Source of the DNA: Halomonas organivorans
Lineage (GTDB): Bacteria > Pseudomonadota > Gammaproteobacteria > Pseudomonadales > Halomonadaceae
Reading direction: 5' to 3'
Length of the DNA: 64,000 bases
Assembly (NCBI RefSeq): GCF_014192055.1
Contig: NZ_JACHXM010000009.1
Coordinates: 99,859 to 163,858 of the forward strand
Shown: one piece after another, positions 8,552 to 17,105 of the stretch
How the letters are laid out: every line of letters begins with the position of its first letter
Position numbering within the stretch: position 1 is the stretch's first letter
The notes under the pieces: generated by a model
What the model saw: the letters and a program-made list of their open reading frames with translations, nothing else
Told to the model about the DNA's origin: nothing
The model's database searches: none
Position numbers and translations under genes: made by a program

Positions 8552-10453
8552 ATGCAATTCCATCATCACGGTTACGTCTCCGGCGATCCCCGCGTCGAAG
8601 CAGCCGCTGGCAGCGGCATCGACCGCCCCGAGACCCTGCCGGAGCAGGTCGACGTACTCATCGTCGGCGGCGGCCCGGCCGGCATGATCACCGCCGCGCA
8701 GCTGGCGAAGTTTCCGAACATCACCACTCGGATCGTCGACCGCCGTCCCGGCCGACTGGAAATCGGCCAGGCCGATGGTATCCAGGCCCGTAGCGTAGAG
8801 ACCTTCCAGGCGTTCGGCTTCGCCGGACGGATCACCGAGGAGGCATACCGGATCAGCGAGATGGCCTTCTGGGCACCGGATCCGGAACAACCGTCACACA
8901 TCACCCGCTCCTCCGTGGCCCTCGACGATGGCGGCGGCAAGATCAGCGAGTTCCCGCACCTGATCGTCAACCAAGCCCGCGTGCTGGACTATTTCGCCGA
9001 GTTCGCCAGGAACTCTCCGACCCGGCTGGAACCCGACTACGGTCTGCAGTTCCTGGGCCTGGACATCGATCATGGCGAGGAATACCCAGTCACCGTGACG
9101 CTGCAGCATGTCTGTGGCGAGCAGGAGGGCGAGGAGCGTACGGTCAAGGCCAAGTACGTGGTGGGCTGCGACGGGGCACACAGCGGCGTGCGCAAGGCGA
9201 TCGGGCGCAAGCACGTGGGTAAAGTAGCCAACCACGCCTGGGGCGTCATGGACGTGCTCGCCGCGACCGACTTCCCGGACATTCGCACCAAGTGCGCCAT
9301 ACAGTCGGCCAGCGGCGGCAGCATCCTGCACATCCCGCGCGAAGGTGGCCACCTGTTCCGGATGTATGTCGATCTCGGCGAGGTCGCCGAGGACGACAAC
9401 CGCCAGATTCGCCAGACCAGCCTGGAAACCACCGTCGCCAAGGCCAACCAGATCCTGCATCCCTATACTCTTAACGTGAAGGACTGCGCCTGGTACACCG
9501 TCTACGAAGTGGGCCACCGCATCACCGACAAGTTCGACGATGTGCCACCTGAGGAAGAGGGGTCGCGCATGCCGCGCGTCTTCATCGCCGGCGACGCCTG
9601 CCATACCCACAGTGCCAAGGCCGGCCAGGGCATGAACGTCTCCATGCAAGACGGCTGGAACATCGCCTGGAAGCTGGGCCACGTGCTGTCGGGCATCGCC
9701 CCGGAATCCCTGCTGGCGACCTACTCCAGCGAGCGCCAGGAAGTCGCCCAGAACCTGATCGACTTCGACAAGGAATGGTCGAGCCTGATGGCCAAGCCCG
9801 CCGAGGAGTTCGAGGATCCCCAGGAGCTGGCAGACTTCTACGTCAAGACCGCCGAGTTCCCCGCCGGCTTTATGACCGAGTACCGGGAATCGATGATCAC
9901 CGGCAACACGGCACACCAGTCTCTGGCCACCGGCTTCCCGGTGGGCAAGCGCTTCAAGTCGGCGCCGGTCATGCGGGTCTGTGATGGAAATCCTGCCCAT
10001 CTGGGACATCACGCCACGGCCGACGGCCGCTGGCGCCTCTATGCCTTCGCCGATAGCACGGCGCCGGGGGCGGATTCACGCCTGGCCGCCTGGGCCGAAT
10101 GGCTGCTGAAGTCTCAGGACTCGCCGGTGGTGAAATACACCCCGGAAGGCAGCGACCTGGACAGCCTGTTCGACGTCAAGGTGATCTACCAGCAGCCCCA
10201 TGGAAAAGTCGATTTTGGCCCAACGATTCCCGGCATCTTCATGCCGAAGGTGGGCCCCTTCCAGTTGACCGATTATGAGAAGGTCTACGCCATCGATCCT
10301 CAGGCCGACATCTTCGCGGCCCGTGGCATCGACCGGCAAGGTGCCGTCGTCGTGGTGCGCCCAGACCAGTACGTCTCTCAGGTACTGCCCCTGGGGGCCA
10401 TGGAGGATCTGGCCGCGTTCTTCGACGGAAACCTGAACGCTCCGCGCCGATGA
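8552..10453 (+). CDS. MobA-like FAD-dependent aromatic hydroxylase (3-hydroxybenzoate 4-hydroxylase family)
   Basis: A 633-residue single-component flavoprotein monooxygenase. It has the FAD-binding GGGPAG (39-44), the GCDG motif (205-208) with R shortly after, and the FAD ribityl motif AGDACHTHSAKAGQGMN with D348. A C-terminal thioredoxin-like domain ends in DRQGAVVVVRPDQYV. Along its whole length it resembles MobA, which converts 3-hydroxybenzoate to protocatechuate, including the opening MQFH and the stretch EIGQADGIQARS. Its setting is different: it is next to hpaA and the homoprotocatechuate meta-cleavage genes, where HpaBC is normally found. It may therefore hydroxylate 3- or 4-hydroxyphenylacetate to homoprotocatechuate. 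The family call is firm; the substrate is open. Confidence 0.88.
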   Translation: MQFHHHGYVSGDPRVEAAAGSGIDRPETLPEQVDVLIVGGGPAGMITAAQLAKFPNITTRIVDRRPGRLEIGQADGIQARSVETFQAFGFAGRITEEAYRISEMAFWAPDPEQPSHITRSSVALDDGGGKISEFPHLIVNQARVLDYFAEFARNSPTRLEPDYGLQFLGLDIDHGEEYPVTVTLQHVCGEQEGEERTVKAKYVVGCDGAHSGVRKAIGRKHVGKVANHAWGVMDVLAATDFPDIRTKCAIQSASGGSILHIPREGGHLFRMYVDLGEVAEDDNRQIRQTSLETTVAKANQILHPYTLNVKDCAWYTVYEVGHRITDKFDDVPPEEEGSRMPRVFIAGDACHTHSAKAGQGMNVSMQDGWNIAWKLGHVLSGIAPESLLATYSSERQEVAQNLIDFDKEWSSLMAKPAEEFEDPQELADFYVKTAEFPAGFMTEYRESMITGNTAHQSLATGFPVGKRFKSAPVMRVCDGNPAHLGHHATADGRWRLYAFADSTAPGADSRLAAWAEWLLKSQDSPVVKYTPEGSDLDSLFDVKVIYQQPHGKVDFGPTIPGIFMPKVGPFQLTDYEKVYAIDPQADIFAARGIDRQGAVVVVRPDQYVSQVLPLGAMEDLAAFFDGNLNAPRR

Positions 10454-10513
10454 GACCATGGTGCATATCGCACGTCGCCACTCGAGCTTCAGGACCGTGA
10501 GCAACAGTCAGCG

Positions 10514-10529
10514 GGGGCTTACGAGCCCC
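10514..10529. terminator. Short hairpin at the convergent ends of the hydroxylase and hpaA
   Basis: GGGGCT-TACG-AGCCCC forms a 6-bp stem that overlaps the hpaA stop codon, in the gap between two convergent genes. There is no strong T-run on either side, so this is a weak call. Confidence 0.35.
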
Positions 10530-11418
10530 GATTGCTGCTGCGATACCTTCCCGGCGTCACCCCTGCCTCGCGGGTAAAGAAGCGCGAAAAGTAAGCCGGA
10601 TCGTTGAAGCCCAGCTGGTAGCCGATCTCGTTGACCGAGGCCGTGGTGAAGATCAGCAGCCGCCGCGCCTCCTGCATCAAGCGATCGATAACCAGCCGCT
10701 TGCTGGGTTTGCCCGCGGTGCGCCGGCAGATCTCGTTCAGGCGGTTCTCGGTGACGCCCAAGGCATCGGCATACTGCGTCAGGACCCAGTGGTGCGGAAA
10801 ATGGTCCTCGATCAGCATCTGGAAACGCTGGAACACGGCGAGATCCTCGTGACGTACCGGCTGTGCGGGCAAGGCATGGCTCGCCAGCCGGAACAAGCTG
10901 ATGAAGATCAGCCGGGTCAGCGTCTGCATGGCCAGAGCACGGCCAGGCCGGTCCTCGTCGAATTCGCGGCGCAACTCTTCGAACAGCATCTCCACGCGCG
11001 CCACCTCGGCGGAGTGGCGGCCGCCGAGTCGGCCCGTTGCCACGCACAACGGTGACACCGCGTGGACGTCACCGAGCTCGCCGCTCTCTTCCAACAGGTC
11101 CCAGACCAACTGCTGGCGGACGGTCAACACATGGCCGTCGCAGCCCTCCTCGATAACGAAGGCGTGAGTCACCGTCGGCGGAGTCAGGAAGAACATCGGC
11201 GCTCGCTGGTGGAACTGCCGTTCGTCCAGGTACCCCCTAACCATGCCGCTCTTGACGTAGTGCACCTGGAAGAAGCGGTCATGGCGATGCGCCGGTGAAT
11301 TGTGGCCAAAAAAGTCCGCCATGCGTCCCAGCGCATCGTAGTGCACCTCCGCATCGGCGTAGCGCTGGTCATAGACCTCTCCGATATCGATGTTGGGTAT
11401 CGGCGACGAATCGGACAT
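10519..11418 (-). CDS. hpaA: AraC-family regulator of 4-hydroxyphenylacetate catabolism
   Basis: The 299-residue protein has an N-terminal cupin sensor domain and a C-terminal AraC DNA-binding domain (about residues 190-295, with ASVNEIGYQLGFNDPAYFSR and a C-terminal PGRYR). The N-terminus IPNIDIGEVYDQRYADAE, then HRHDRFFQVHYVKSG and MFFLTPPTVTHAF, are the recognisable HpaA pattern. In E. coli HpaA activates the hpaBC hydroxylase genes in response to 4-hydroxyphenylacetate. Here the convergent neighbour is a MobA-like hydroxylase, and the gene is divergent from hpaF. The start ATG 11418 follows GGAGAG and begins just before the conserved N-terminus. Confidence 0.92.
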   Translation of the reverse strand: MSDSSPIPNIDIGEVYDQRYADAEVHYDALGRMADFFGHNSPAHRHDRFFQVHYVKSGMVRGYLDERQFHQRAPMFFLTPPTVTHAFVIEEGCDGHVLTVRQQLVWDLLEESGELGDVHAVSPLCVATGRLGGRHSAEVARVEMLFEELRREFDEDRPGRALAMQTLTRLIFISLFRLASHALPAQPVRHEDLAVFQRFQMLIEDHFPHHWVLTQYADALGVTENRLNEICRRTAGKPSKRLVIDRLMQEARRLLIFTTASVNEIGYQLGFNDPAYFSRFFTREAGVTPGRYRSSNRGS

Positions 11419-11485
11419 GGCATCACTCTCCTTCGTTTCATGACGCAGCCTAACGCATGGCGACATGCGCATTGACTTCATGAAG

Positions 11486-11512
11486 ATGTTAATCTATAAC
11501 ATGAACATGTTA
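11486..11512. promoter_or_regulatory. ATGTTA operator array between hpaA and hpaF
   Basis: Three half-sites alternate in direction: ATGTTA (11486-11491), TAACAT (11497-11502) and ATGTTA (11507-11512). They create two overlapping perfect inverted repeats, ATGTTA-N5-TAACAT and TAACATG-AA-CATGTTA. The array sits in the divergent promoter about 70 bp upstream of hpaF and is a strong candidate for HpaR or HpaA binding. Confidence 0.65.
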
Positions 11513-11581
11513 ACGATATAGGGGAGGGTAGCCCCCTATGCTTTCGTCGCAGCCGCCACATCCACCTGGAGGAGCCAGATC

Positions 11582-11974
11582 TTGCCGCACCTGAGCATCG
11601 AATACTCGCCCGGACTGGCCGAGCGCGCCGATATCGACGCCGTCTGCCGGGCCGCCTACACGGCAATGAAGGAAGCGGGCATCTTCCCGCTGGCGGGCAT
11701 TCGCGTGCGTGCCTTCGCCGCCGATCACTGCATCGTCGCCGATGACCTGGCCGACAACGACTTCGCCGCCCTGACCCTATCGGTCGGCGCCGGGCGCGAC
11801 AAACCGGCGCTACAAGCCGCTGGGGAGCGGATCTTCGCCGCCGTTCGGGACGTCCTGGCCGAGCCGCTGGCGACGCCCCACTTCGCCCTGTCGCTGGAGA
11901 TCCGCGTCATAGATCCGGACCTGAGCTGGAAAGACACCCCGATTCACGCCCGACTCTCGAGCCAAAACAAGTAA
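11582..11974 (+). CDS. hpaF: 5-carboxymethyl-2-hydroxymuconate delta-isomerase
   Basis: The 130-residue protein isomerises 5-carboxymethyl-2-hydroxymuconate in the homoprotocatechuate pathway. It starts with TTG (11582), supported by GGAGGAG about 8 bases upstream. This start puts proline in position 2 (M-PHLSIEYSPGL), and in this tautomerase-superfamily enzyme the N-terminal proline left after Met removal is the catalytic base. Other matching features are GIFPLAGIRVRAF (about residues 32-44) and a C-terminal LSLEIRVIDPDLSWKDTPIH. It is the first gene of the hpa operon, 12 bp before hpaE. Confidence 0.92.
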   Translation: MPHLSIEYSPGLAERADIDAVCRAAYTAMKEAGIFPLAGIRVRAFAADHCIVADDLADNDFAALTLSVGAGRDKPALQAAGERIFAAVRDVLAEPLATPHFALSLEIRVIDPDLSWKDTPIHARLSSQNK

Positions 11975-11986
11975 GGAAGGAAGATC

Positions 11987-13495
11987 ATGAATACCTTGAA
12001 CGATAACCTGTCCCGCGCCGAAGGCTATCTGTCGCGCTTCCGTGACGGTGGCGTGATGAACCACATCGATGGCGAGTCCGTGCCGGCCGCGTCGGGCAAG
12101 ACCTTCGAGACGCTGTCGCCGGTCGACCTCAAGCCCCTCGCCTCGGTCGCCAGGGGCGATGCCGGCGATATCGACCGCGCCGTGGCGGCCGCCGACAAGG
12201 CCTTCAAGACCTGGAGCAAGACCCCCGGCAAGGAGCGGCGCGCCATCCTGATCCGGGTCGCCGAGGCCATCGAGGCGCGTGCCGAGGAGATCGCCTTCAC
12301 CGAGTGCCTGGATACCGGCCAGGCGCTGCGCTTCATGGAAAAGGCCGCCATCCGCGGTGCCGCTAATTTCCGCTTCTTCGCCGACAAGGCCCCGGGGGCC
12401 GAGGATGGCCAGGCGCTGCGCAACGCTAACCAGATGAACGTCACCTCGCGTCGCCCCCTGGGTCCGGTGGGGGTCATCACGCCCTGGAACACGCCGTTCA
12501 TGCTGTCGACCTGGAAGATCGCCCCGGCCCTGGCCTCGGGCTGCACCGTGGTCCACAAGCCGGCCGAGTTCTCGCCGATGACCGCCAAGCTGCTGGTCGA
12601 GATCGCCGAGGAAGCTGGTCTGCCCAAGGGGGTGCTCAACCTAGTCAACGGCTTCGGCGAGGATGCCGGCAAGGCGCTGACCGAACATCCGGCCATCAAG
12701 GCCATCGCCTTCGTCGGCGAGAGCCGCACCGGGCAGATGATCATGGCCCAGGCGGCGCCTACCCTGAAGCGTTTCCACTTCGAGCTGGGGGGCAAGAACC
12801 CGGTCATCGTGTTCGATGATGCGGACCTGGAGCGCGCCGTCGATGCCGCCAGCTTCATGATCTACTCCCTCAACGGCGAACGCTGTACCTCCTCCTCGCG
12901 GCTGCTGGTGCAGGACTCGATCTACGAAGACTTCACTCGCCGCGTCGCCGAGGTGGCCAACAACATCAAGGTCGGTCATCCGCTCGATCCGGATACCGTG
13001 GTCGGCCCGTTGATCCACCCGGAGCACGAGGAAAAGGTGCTGTCCTACTTCGCCAAGGCGCGTGAAGAAGGCGCCACCATCGCCGCCGGCGGCGAGAAGG
13101 TCGGCGAGGAGGGCTGCTTCGTACGTCCGACGCTGTTCACCGAAGCCACCAACGACATGACCGTCGCCCAGGAAGAAATCTTCGGGCCGGTACTCACCGC
13201 CATCCCGTTCAAGAACGAGGACGAGGCGCTTCGTCTGGCCAACGATACCCAGTACGGTCTGTCCGCCTACCTGTGGACCAACGACCTGAACCGGGCAATA
13301 CGCATGACCGACGAGCTGGAAGCCGGAATGATGTGGGTCAACTCGGAGAACGTCCGTCACCTACCGGCCCCCTTCGGCGGGGTCAAGGCCTCCGGTATCG
13401 GCCGCGACGGCGGTGATTGGTCCTTCGACTTCTATATGGAGACCGTCAACGTCGCCTTTCCGCGCCAGGTGCACCAGGTACCGAAACTCGGCTGA
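11987..13495 (+). CDS. hpaE: 5-carboxymethyl-2-hydroxymuconate-semialdehyde dehydrogenase
   Basis: The 502-residue NAD-dependent aldehyde dehydrogenase oxidises the ring-fission product of homoprotocatechuate. The catalytic glutamate E266 is in FELGGKNP and the nucleophile C300 in NGERCTSSSR; GPVGVITPWNTPFML is the cofactor-binding segment. The ERCTSSSR version of the active-site loop is characteristic of the HpaE group, compared with GQTC in succinate-semialdehyde dehydrogenases. It lies directly after hpaF with GGAAGGAAG upstream of ATG 11987. A 140-bp gap separates it from hpaG. Confidence 0.95.
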   Translation: MNTLNDNLSRAEGYLSRFRDGGVMNHIDGESVPAASGKTFETLSPVDLKPLASVARGDAGDIDRAVAAADKAFKTWSKTPGKERRAILIRVAEAIEARAEEIAFTECLDTGQALRFMEKAAIRGAANFRFFADKAPGAEDGQALRNANQMNVTSRRPLGPVGVITPWNTPFMLSTWKIAPALASGCTVVHKPAEFSPMTAKLLVEIAEEAGLPKGVLNLVNGFGEDAGKALTEHPAIKAIAFVGESRTGQMIMAQAAPTLKRFHFELGGKNPVIVFDDADLERAVDAASFMIYSLNGERCTSSSRLLVQDSIYEDFTRRVAEVANNIKVGHPLDPDTVVGPLIHPEHEEKVLSYFAKAREEGATIAAGGEKVGEEGCFVRPTLFTEATNDMTVAQEEIFGPVLTAIPFKNEDEALRLANDTQYGLSAYLWTNDLNRAIRMTDELEAGMMWVNSENVRHLPAPFGGVKASGIGRDGGDWSFDFYMETVNVAFPRQVHQVPKLG

Positions 13496-13635
13496 TGCCC
13501 CGCGAGCCTCGGCGGTGCCGGGGCTCATCGACGGCCCAGCGCCCCGCTTCGACAGGCCGCTGCCCCCAACCGCAGCGACCTCGGCAATACTGACAGCGGC
13601 GACTCCGGCTTCGACGGAGCGCCAGGAGGAATCCC

Positions 13636-14514
13636 ATGACCCGCTCCATCCCCGCCCGCCTCGCGGCCTTCCACGCCAACGGTGCGGACCGCTACGGCGT
13701 GGTCACCGACGACGGCATCATCGACCTGACGCCGGATTTCGGCCCACGTTTTCCTCGGCTCAAGGAGGTCATCGAGGCCGGTGCCCTCGACGAACTGCTC
13801 GAGGCCGCCGAAGGCCGCGACCCCGCCTACCGCGAGGAGGACGTGAGCTTCCTGATCCCGATCGCCGACCCGGAAAAGCTGATCTGCGTCGGCGTCAACT
13901 TTCCCTCCCGTAACGAGGAATACAAGGACGGTCAGGCCGCACCCAGCAAGCCCTCGCTGTTCATTCGCTTCCCGCGCAGCTTCGTCGGCCACCACCACAA
14001 CCTGGTGCGTCCTCCGGAGAGCGAACAGCTCGATTACGAGGGCGAGGTGACCATCGTCATCGGCAAGGGCGGTCGCCGGATCTCCGAGGAGAAGGCCTAT
14101 GAGCACATCGCCGCCTTGACGCTATGCAACGAAGGCACGATCCGCGACTGGGTGCGCCATGCCAAGTTCAACGTCACTCAGGGCAAGAACTTCGACGCCA
14201 CCGGCGCGATCGGCCCCTGGCTGGTGCCCTTCCGCTCGGCGGACCAACTGGACGACATCGAACTGACCACCCGGGTCAACGGCGAAGTGCGCCAGCAGGA
14301 TCGCACCTCGCGCATGATGTTCGATTTCCGCTACATCGTCAGCTATGTCTCCACTTTCACCACCCTGGTGCCGGGCGACGTCATCGTCTGCGGCACGCCC
14401 ACCGGCGCCGGCGCTCGCTTCGAGCCGCCGATCTGGCTGAAGCCCGGCGATGTGATCGAGGTCGAGGCCGAGGGCATTGGCACGCTGGTCAACGGCGTGG
14501 AGGACGAGCGATGA
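13636..14514 (+). CDS. hpaG: FAH-family decarboxylase/isomerase of the homoprotocatechuate pathway (single-domain HpaG)
   Basis: A 292-residue fumarylacetoacetate hydrolase-fold protein. In this pathway HpaG decarboxylates 5-oxopent-3-ene-1,2,5-tricarboxylate and then isomerises the product. In E. coli, HpaG is about 430 residues and made of two homologous halves; here only one unit is present. Visible features are LICVGVNFPSRNEEYKD (about residues 79-95), the metal-binding acidic stretch DYEGEVTIVIGKGGR, the TLCNEGTIRDW segment and the late GTPTGAGARFEPP. Its stop overlaps the hpaH start (ATGA). A second FAH unit elsewhere, or a bifunctional single domain, is needed for the pathway. Confidence 0.85.
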   Translation: MTRSIPARLAAFHANGADRYGVVTDDGIIDLTPDFGPRFPRLKEVIEAGALDELLEAAEGRDPAYREEDVSFLIPIADPEKLICVGVNFPSRNEEYKDGQAAPSKPSLFIRFPRSFVGHHHNLVRPPESEQLDYEGEVTIVIGKGGRRISEEKAYEHIAALTLCNEGTIRDWVRHAKFNVTQGKNFDATGAIGPWLVPFRSADQLDDIELTTRVNGEVRQQDRTSRMMFDFRYIVSYVSTFTTLVPGDVIVCGTPTGAGARFEPPIWLKPGDVIEVEAEGIGTLVNGVEDER

Positions 14515-15314
14515 TGTTGTCACCGAACCAGGTCGCCGCGGCCGCCGAGGCACTGCTCGCCGCCGAGGCGAGACGCGAGCAGATCGGCCTGCTGTCCCTC
14601 GCTCACCCCGGCATGACCCTGGATGACGCCTATGCCATCCAGGCCGCCCAGATGGAGCAGAAGCTCGCTCAGGGGCGGGAGGTCATCGGCTGGAAGATCG
14701 GCCTGACCTCCAAGGCGATGCAGGATGCCCTCGGCATCGACACCCCCGACAGCGGGGTGCTCTACGACGACATGCGCTTCGAAGACGGCGCCACCATCCC
14801 CGAGACGCGCTTCATCCAGCCGCGCATCGAAGCCGAGATCGCCTTCGTCATGAAGGCGCCCCTGGAGGGCGATGTCTCCCGGGAAGACGTCCTGGCCGCC
14901 ACCGACTACGTGGCGCCGGCGATCGAGATCCTCGATACCCGAGTGCTGCGCAAGGATCCCGAGACGGGCCAGCCCCGCGCCATCTTCGACACGGTATCCG
15001 ACAACGCCGCCAATGCCGGCATCGTGCTGGGCCAGGAGCGCCGCGCCCCCGACGCCTTCGACCTGCGCTGGGTCGGCGCCATCGTCAAGCAGAACGACAC
15101 GGTGGTCGCCACCGGCCTGGGCGCCGGGGTACTGGACGACCCGGTCACCGGCCTGATCTGGCTGGCGCGTCGCATGGCGACCTACGGCCAGCGCATCGAA
15201 GCCGGCCAGGTGGTGCTGTCGGGGTCCTTCATCGGCCCCGTCGAGTGCCCGTCGGGGACGGACATTCATGCCGATTACGGCCCCTTCGGCTCGGTGCACC
15301 TGCGCTTCGCGTGA
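14511..15314 (+). CDS. hpaH: 2-oxohept-4-ene-1,7-dioate hydratase
   Basis: The 267-residue enzyme, the same length as E. coli HpaH, adds water to 2-oxohept-4-ene-1,7-dioate before aldol cleavage. The MhpD/HpaH family pattern is clear: GWKIGLTSKAMQ (about residues 62-73), FIQPRIEAEIAFVM, ATDYVAPAIEILDTR and TVSDNAANAGIVLG. The metal ligands are the glutamates in RIEAEIAF plus the downstream glutamate in AIEILD. ATG 14511 overlaps the hpaG stop by 4 bp and a second ATG follows at 14514; either could be used. The overlap suggests coupled translation. Confidence 0.94.
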   Translation: MMLSPNQVAAAAEALLAAEARREQIGLLSLAHPGMTLDDAYAIQAAQMEQKLAQGREVIGWKIGLTSKAMQDALGIDTPDSGVLYDDMRFEDGATIPETRFIQPRIEAEIAFVMKAPLEGDVSREDVLAATDYVAPAIEILDTRVLRKDPETGQPRAIFDTVSDNAANAGIVLGQERRAPDAFDLRWVGAIVKQNDTVVATGLGAGVLDDPVTGLIWLARRMATYGQRIEAGQVVLSGSFIGPVECPSGTDIHADYGPFGSVHLRFA

Positions 15315-15349
15315 CCGAGGCCGCTCAAGCCACATCTTGGAGACCCACC

Positions 15350-16213
15350 ATGGGTGAAGTCGTTCTTGCAGCAAAAATCACACACGTCCCGTCGATGTAC
15401 CTCTCGGAGCTGCCCGGCGAGCATCACGGCTGCCGCCAGGCGGCCATCGACGGGCACAAGGAGATCGGCCGTCGCGCCCGTGAGATGAGCGCCGACACCG
15501 CGGTGATCTTCGACGTCCACTGGATGGTCAACAGTGGCTTCCACATCAACTGCGGCGAGCGCTTCGAGGGGGTCTACACAAGTAACGAGCTCCCGCACTT
15601 CATCAAGGACATGGAGTACCAGTACCCGGGCTGCCCCGAGCTGGGCGAGGCCATCGCCGCCGAGGCCAACGCCGCCGACGTGCGCACCCTGGCCCACAAC
15701 ATTCCCAGCCTCGAGCTGGAGTACGGCTCCCTGGTACCGATGCGCTATATGCACATGGATGTGCCCGAGGACCAGCGCTTCAAGGTGATCTCCGTCGCCG
15801 CCTGGAACGCCTGGCACCGCCTGGAGGACAGCTTCACTTTCGGCGCCGCGGTGCGCCGGGCCATCGAGAAGAGCGATCGCAAGGTGCTGGTGCTGGCCTC
15901 CGGCTCGCTTTCCCACCGCTTCTCCGATGACCGCCAGGCCGGCGACAACCTGCACAAGTGGACGCGGGAGTTCGATCGCCAGGTCGACCTGCACGTCGTC
16001 GAGCTCTGGAAGCAGGGGCGCTTCAAGGAGTTCTGCGCCATGCTGCCGGATTACGCCGAGCACTGCTATGGCGAGGGCGGCATGCACGACACCGCCATGC
16101 TGCTCGGCCTGCTGGGTGGCGAGGACTACGACAAGCCGGTGGAGATCCTCACCGAGCCGTTCGGCAGCTCCGGCACCGGCCAGATCAACGCCGTCTTCCC
16201 GCTGCCCTGGTGA
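15350..16213 (+). CDS. hpaD: 3,4-dihydroxyphenylacetate 2,3-dioxygenase (class III extradiol)
   Basis: The 287-residue LigB-type extradiol dioxygenase cleaves homoprotocatechuate with Fe(II) or Mn(II) to 5-carboxymethyl-2-hydroxymuconate semialdehyde. It matches the type of E. coli HpaD (about 283 residues), not the cupin-like or vicinal-oxygen-chelate dioxygenases found in other bacteria. Features are the early ITHVPSMYLSE with a metal-ligand histidine, VIFDVHWMVNSGFHIN (second histidine), AHNIPSLELEYG, and SGSLSHRFSDDRQAGDNL. ATG 15350 follows GGAG. This gene fixes homoprotocatechuate as the cluster's central ring-cleavage substrate. Confidence 0.94.
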   Translation: MGEVVLAAKITHVPSMYLSELPGEHHGCRQAAIDGHKEIGRRAREMSADTAVIFDVHWMVNSGFHINCGERFEGVYTSNELPHFIKDMEYQYPGCPELGEAIAAEANAADVRTLAHNIPSLELEYGSLVPMRYMHMDVPEDQRFKVISVAAWNAWHRLEDSFTFGAAVRRAIEKSDRKVLVLASGSLSHRFSDDRQAGDNLHKWTREFDRQVDLHVVELWKQGRFKEFCAMLPDYAEHCYGEGGMHDTAMLLGLLGGEDYDKPVEILTEPFGSSGTGQINAVFPLPW

Positions 16214-16285
16214 CCCCCGCGGGGCCCCTACATCGTGCATGACGAGCCACCGGGCCCGCCATGCGCCTCGAACGAGGAACTCGAG

Positions 16286-17092
16286 ATGCAGATTCCCGCC
16301 AATACCTTCAAGCAGGCGATCGCCGAGCGGCATGCCCAGATCGGCCTGTGGCTGGGCCTAGCCAACGGCTACTGCGCCGAACTGGCCGCCAATGCCGGCT
16401 TCGACTGGCTGCTGATCGACGGCGAACACGCCCCCAACGACCTGAAGAGCCTACTGGCCCAGCTTCAGGCCGTGGCGCCTTATCCGGTCCAGCCCATCGT
16501 GCGCCCGCCGGTGGGCGATACCGCCCTGATCAAGCAGTATCTCGATCTCGGCATCCAGACCCTGCTGGTGCCGATGGTCGACAGCGCCGATCAGGCCCGG
16601 GAGCTGGTGCGCGCCATGCGCTATCCGCCGGAGGGCGTGCGCGGTGTGGGCAGCGCCCTGGCCCGAGCCTCGCGCTGGAACAGCATTCCCGGCTACCTGG
16701 ATCAGGCGGATGAGGAAATGTGCCTGCTGGTGCAGATCGAAAGCCGCGAGGGGCTGGCCAACCTGGATGCCATCGCCGCCGTGGACGGCGTCGATGGCGT
16801 ATTCATCGGCCCGGCCGATCTGAGCGCGTCGCTGGGCCACCGCGGCAATCCGGGGCACCCGGACGTGCAGGCCGCCATCGAGGATGGCATCGCCCGCACC
16901 CAGCAGGCCGGCAAGGCCGCCGGCATTCTCTCCGCCAATCGTGAGCTGGCACGCCGCTACCTGGAACTGGGCTGCCTGTTCGTCGCCGTCGGCGTGGACA
17001 CCAGCCTGCTGATGGGCGCCCTCAAGGAGCTCGCCGGCGCCTTCAAGGACGGCCCAGCAAAAGATGCGCCCTCGCGCGACAGCGTCTACTGA
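16286..17092 (+). CDS. hpaI: 4-hydroxy-2-oxoheptanedioate aldolase
   Basis: The 268-residue class II (metal-dependent) aldolase splits 4-hydroxy-2-oxoheptane-1,7-dioate into pyruvate and succinate semialdehyde. The HpaI/HpcH barrel shows [20 protein letters not shown], the IDGEHAPND segment, [32 protein letters not shown] (metal ligand Glu) and [17 protein letters not shown] (metal ligand Asp). ATG 16286 ([10 protein letters not shown]) is preferred because GAGGAA lies just upstream and the sequence then matches the usual length of about 262 residues. A 72-bp gap follows hpaD. The next gene uses its product. Confidence 0.95.
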   Translation: MQIPANTFKQAIAERHAQIGLWLGLANGYCAELAANAGFDWLLIDGEHAPNDLKSLLAQLQAVAPYPVQPIVRPPVGDTALIKQYLDLGIQTLLVPMVDSADQARELVRAMRYPPEGVRGVGSALARASRWNSIPGYLDQADEEMCLLVQIESREGLANLDAIAAVDGVDGVFIGPADLSASLGHRGNPGHPDVQAAIEDGIARTQQAGKAAGILSANRELARRYLELGCLFVAVGVDTSLLMGALKELAGAFKDGPAKDAPSRDSVY

Positions 17093-17105
17093 AGGAACCC
17101 CGACC

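Noticed and set aside
8385..8687. Possible small gene upstream of the flavoprotein hydroxylase
   Set aside because: It overlaps the certain hydroxylase gene out of frame and has no protein-like features.
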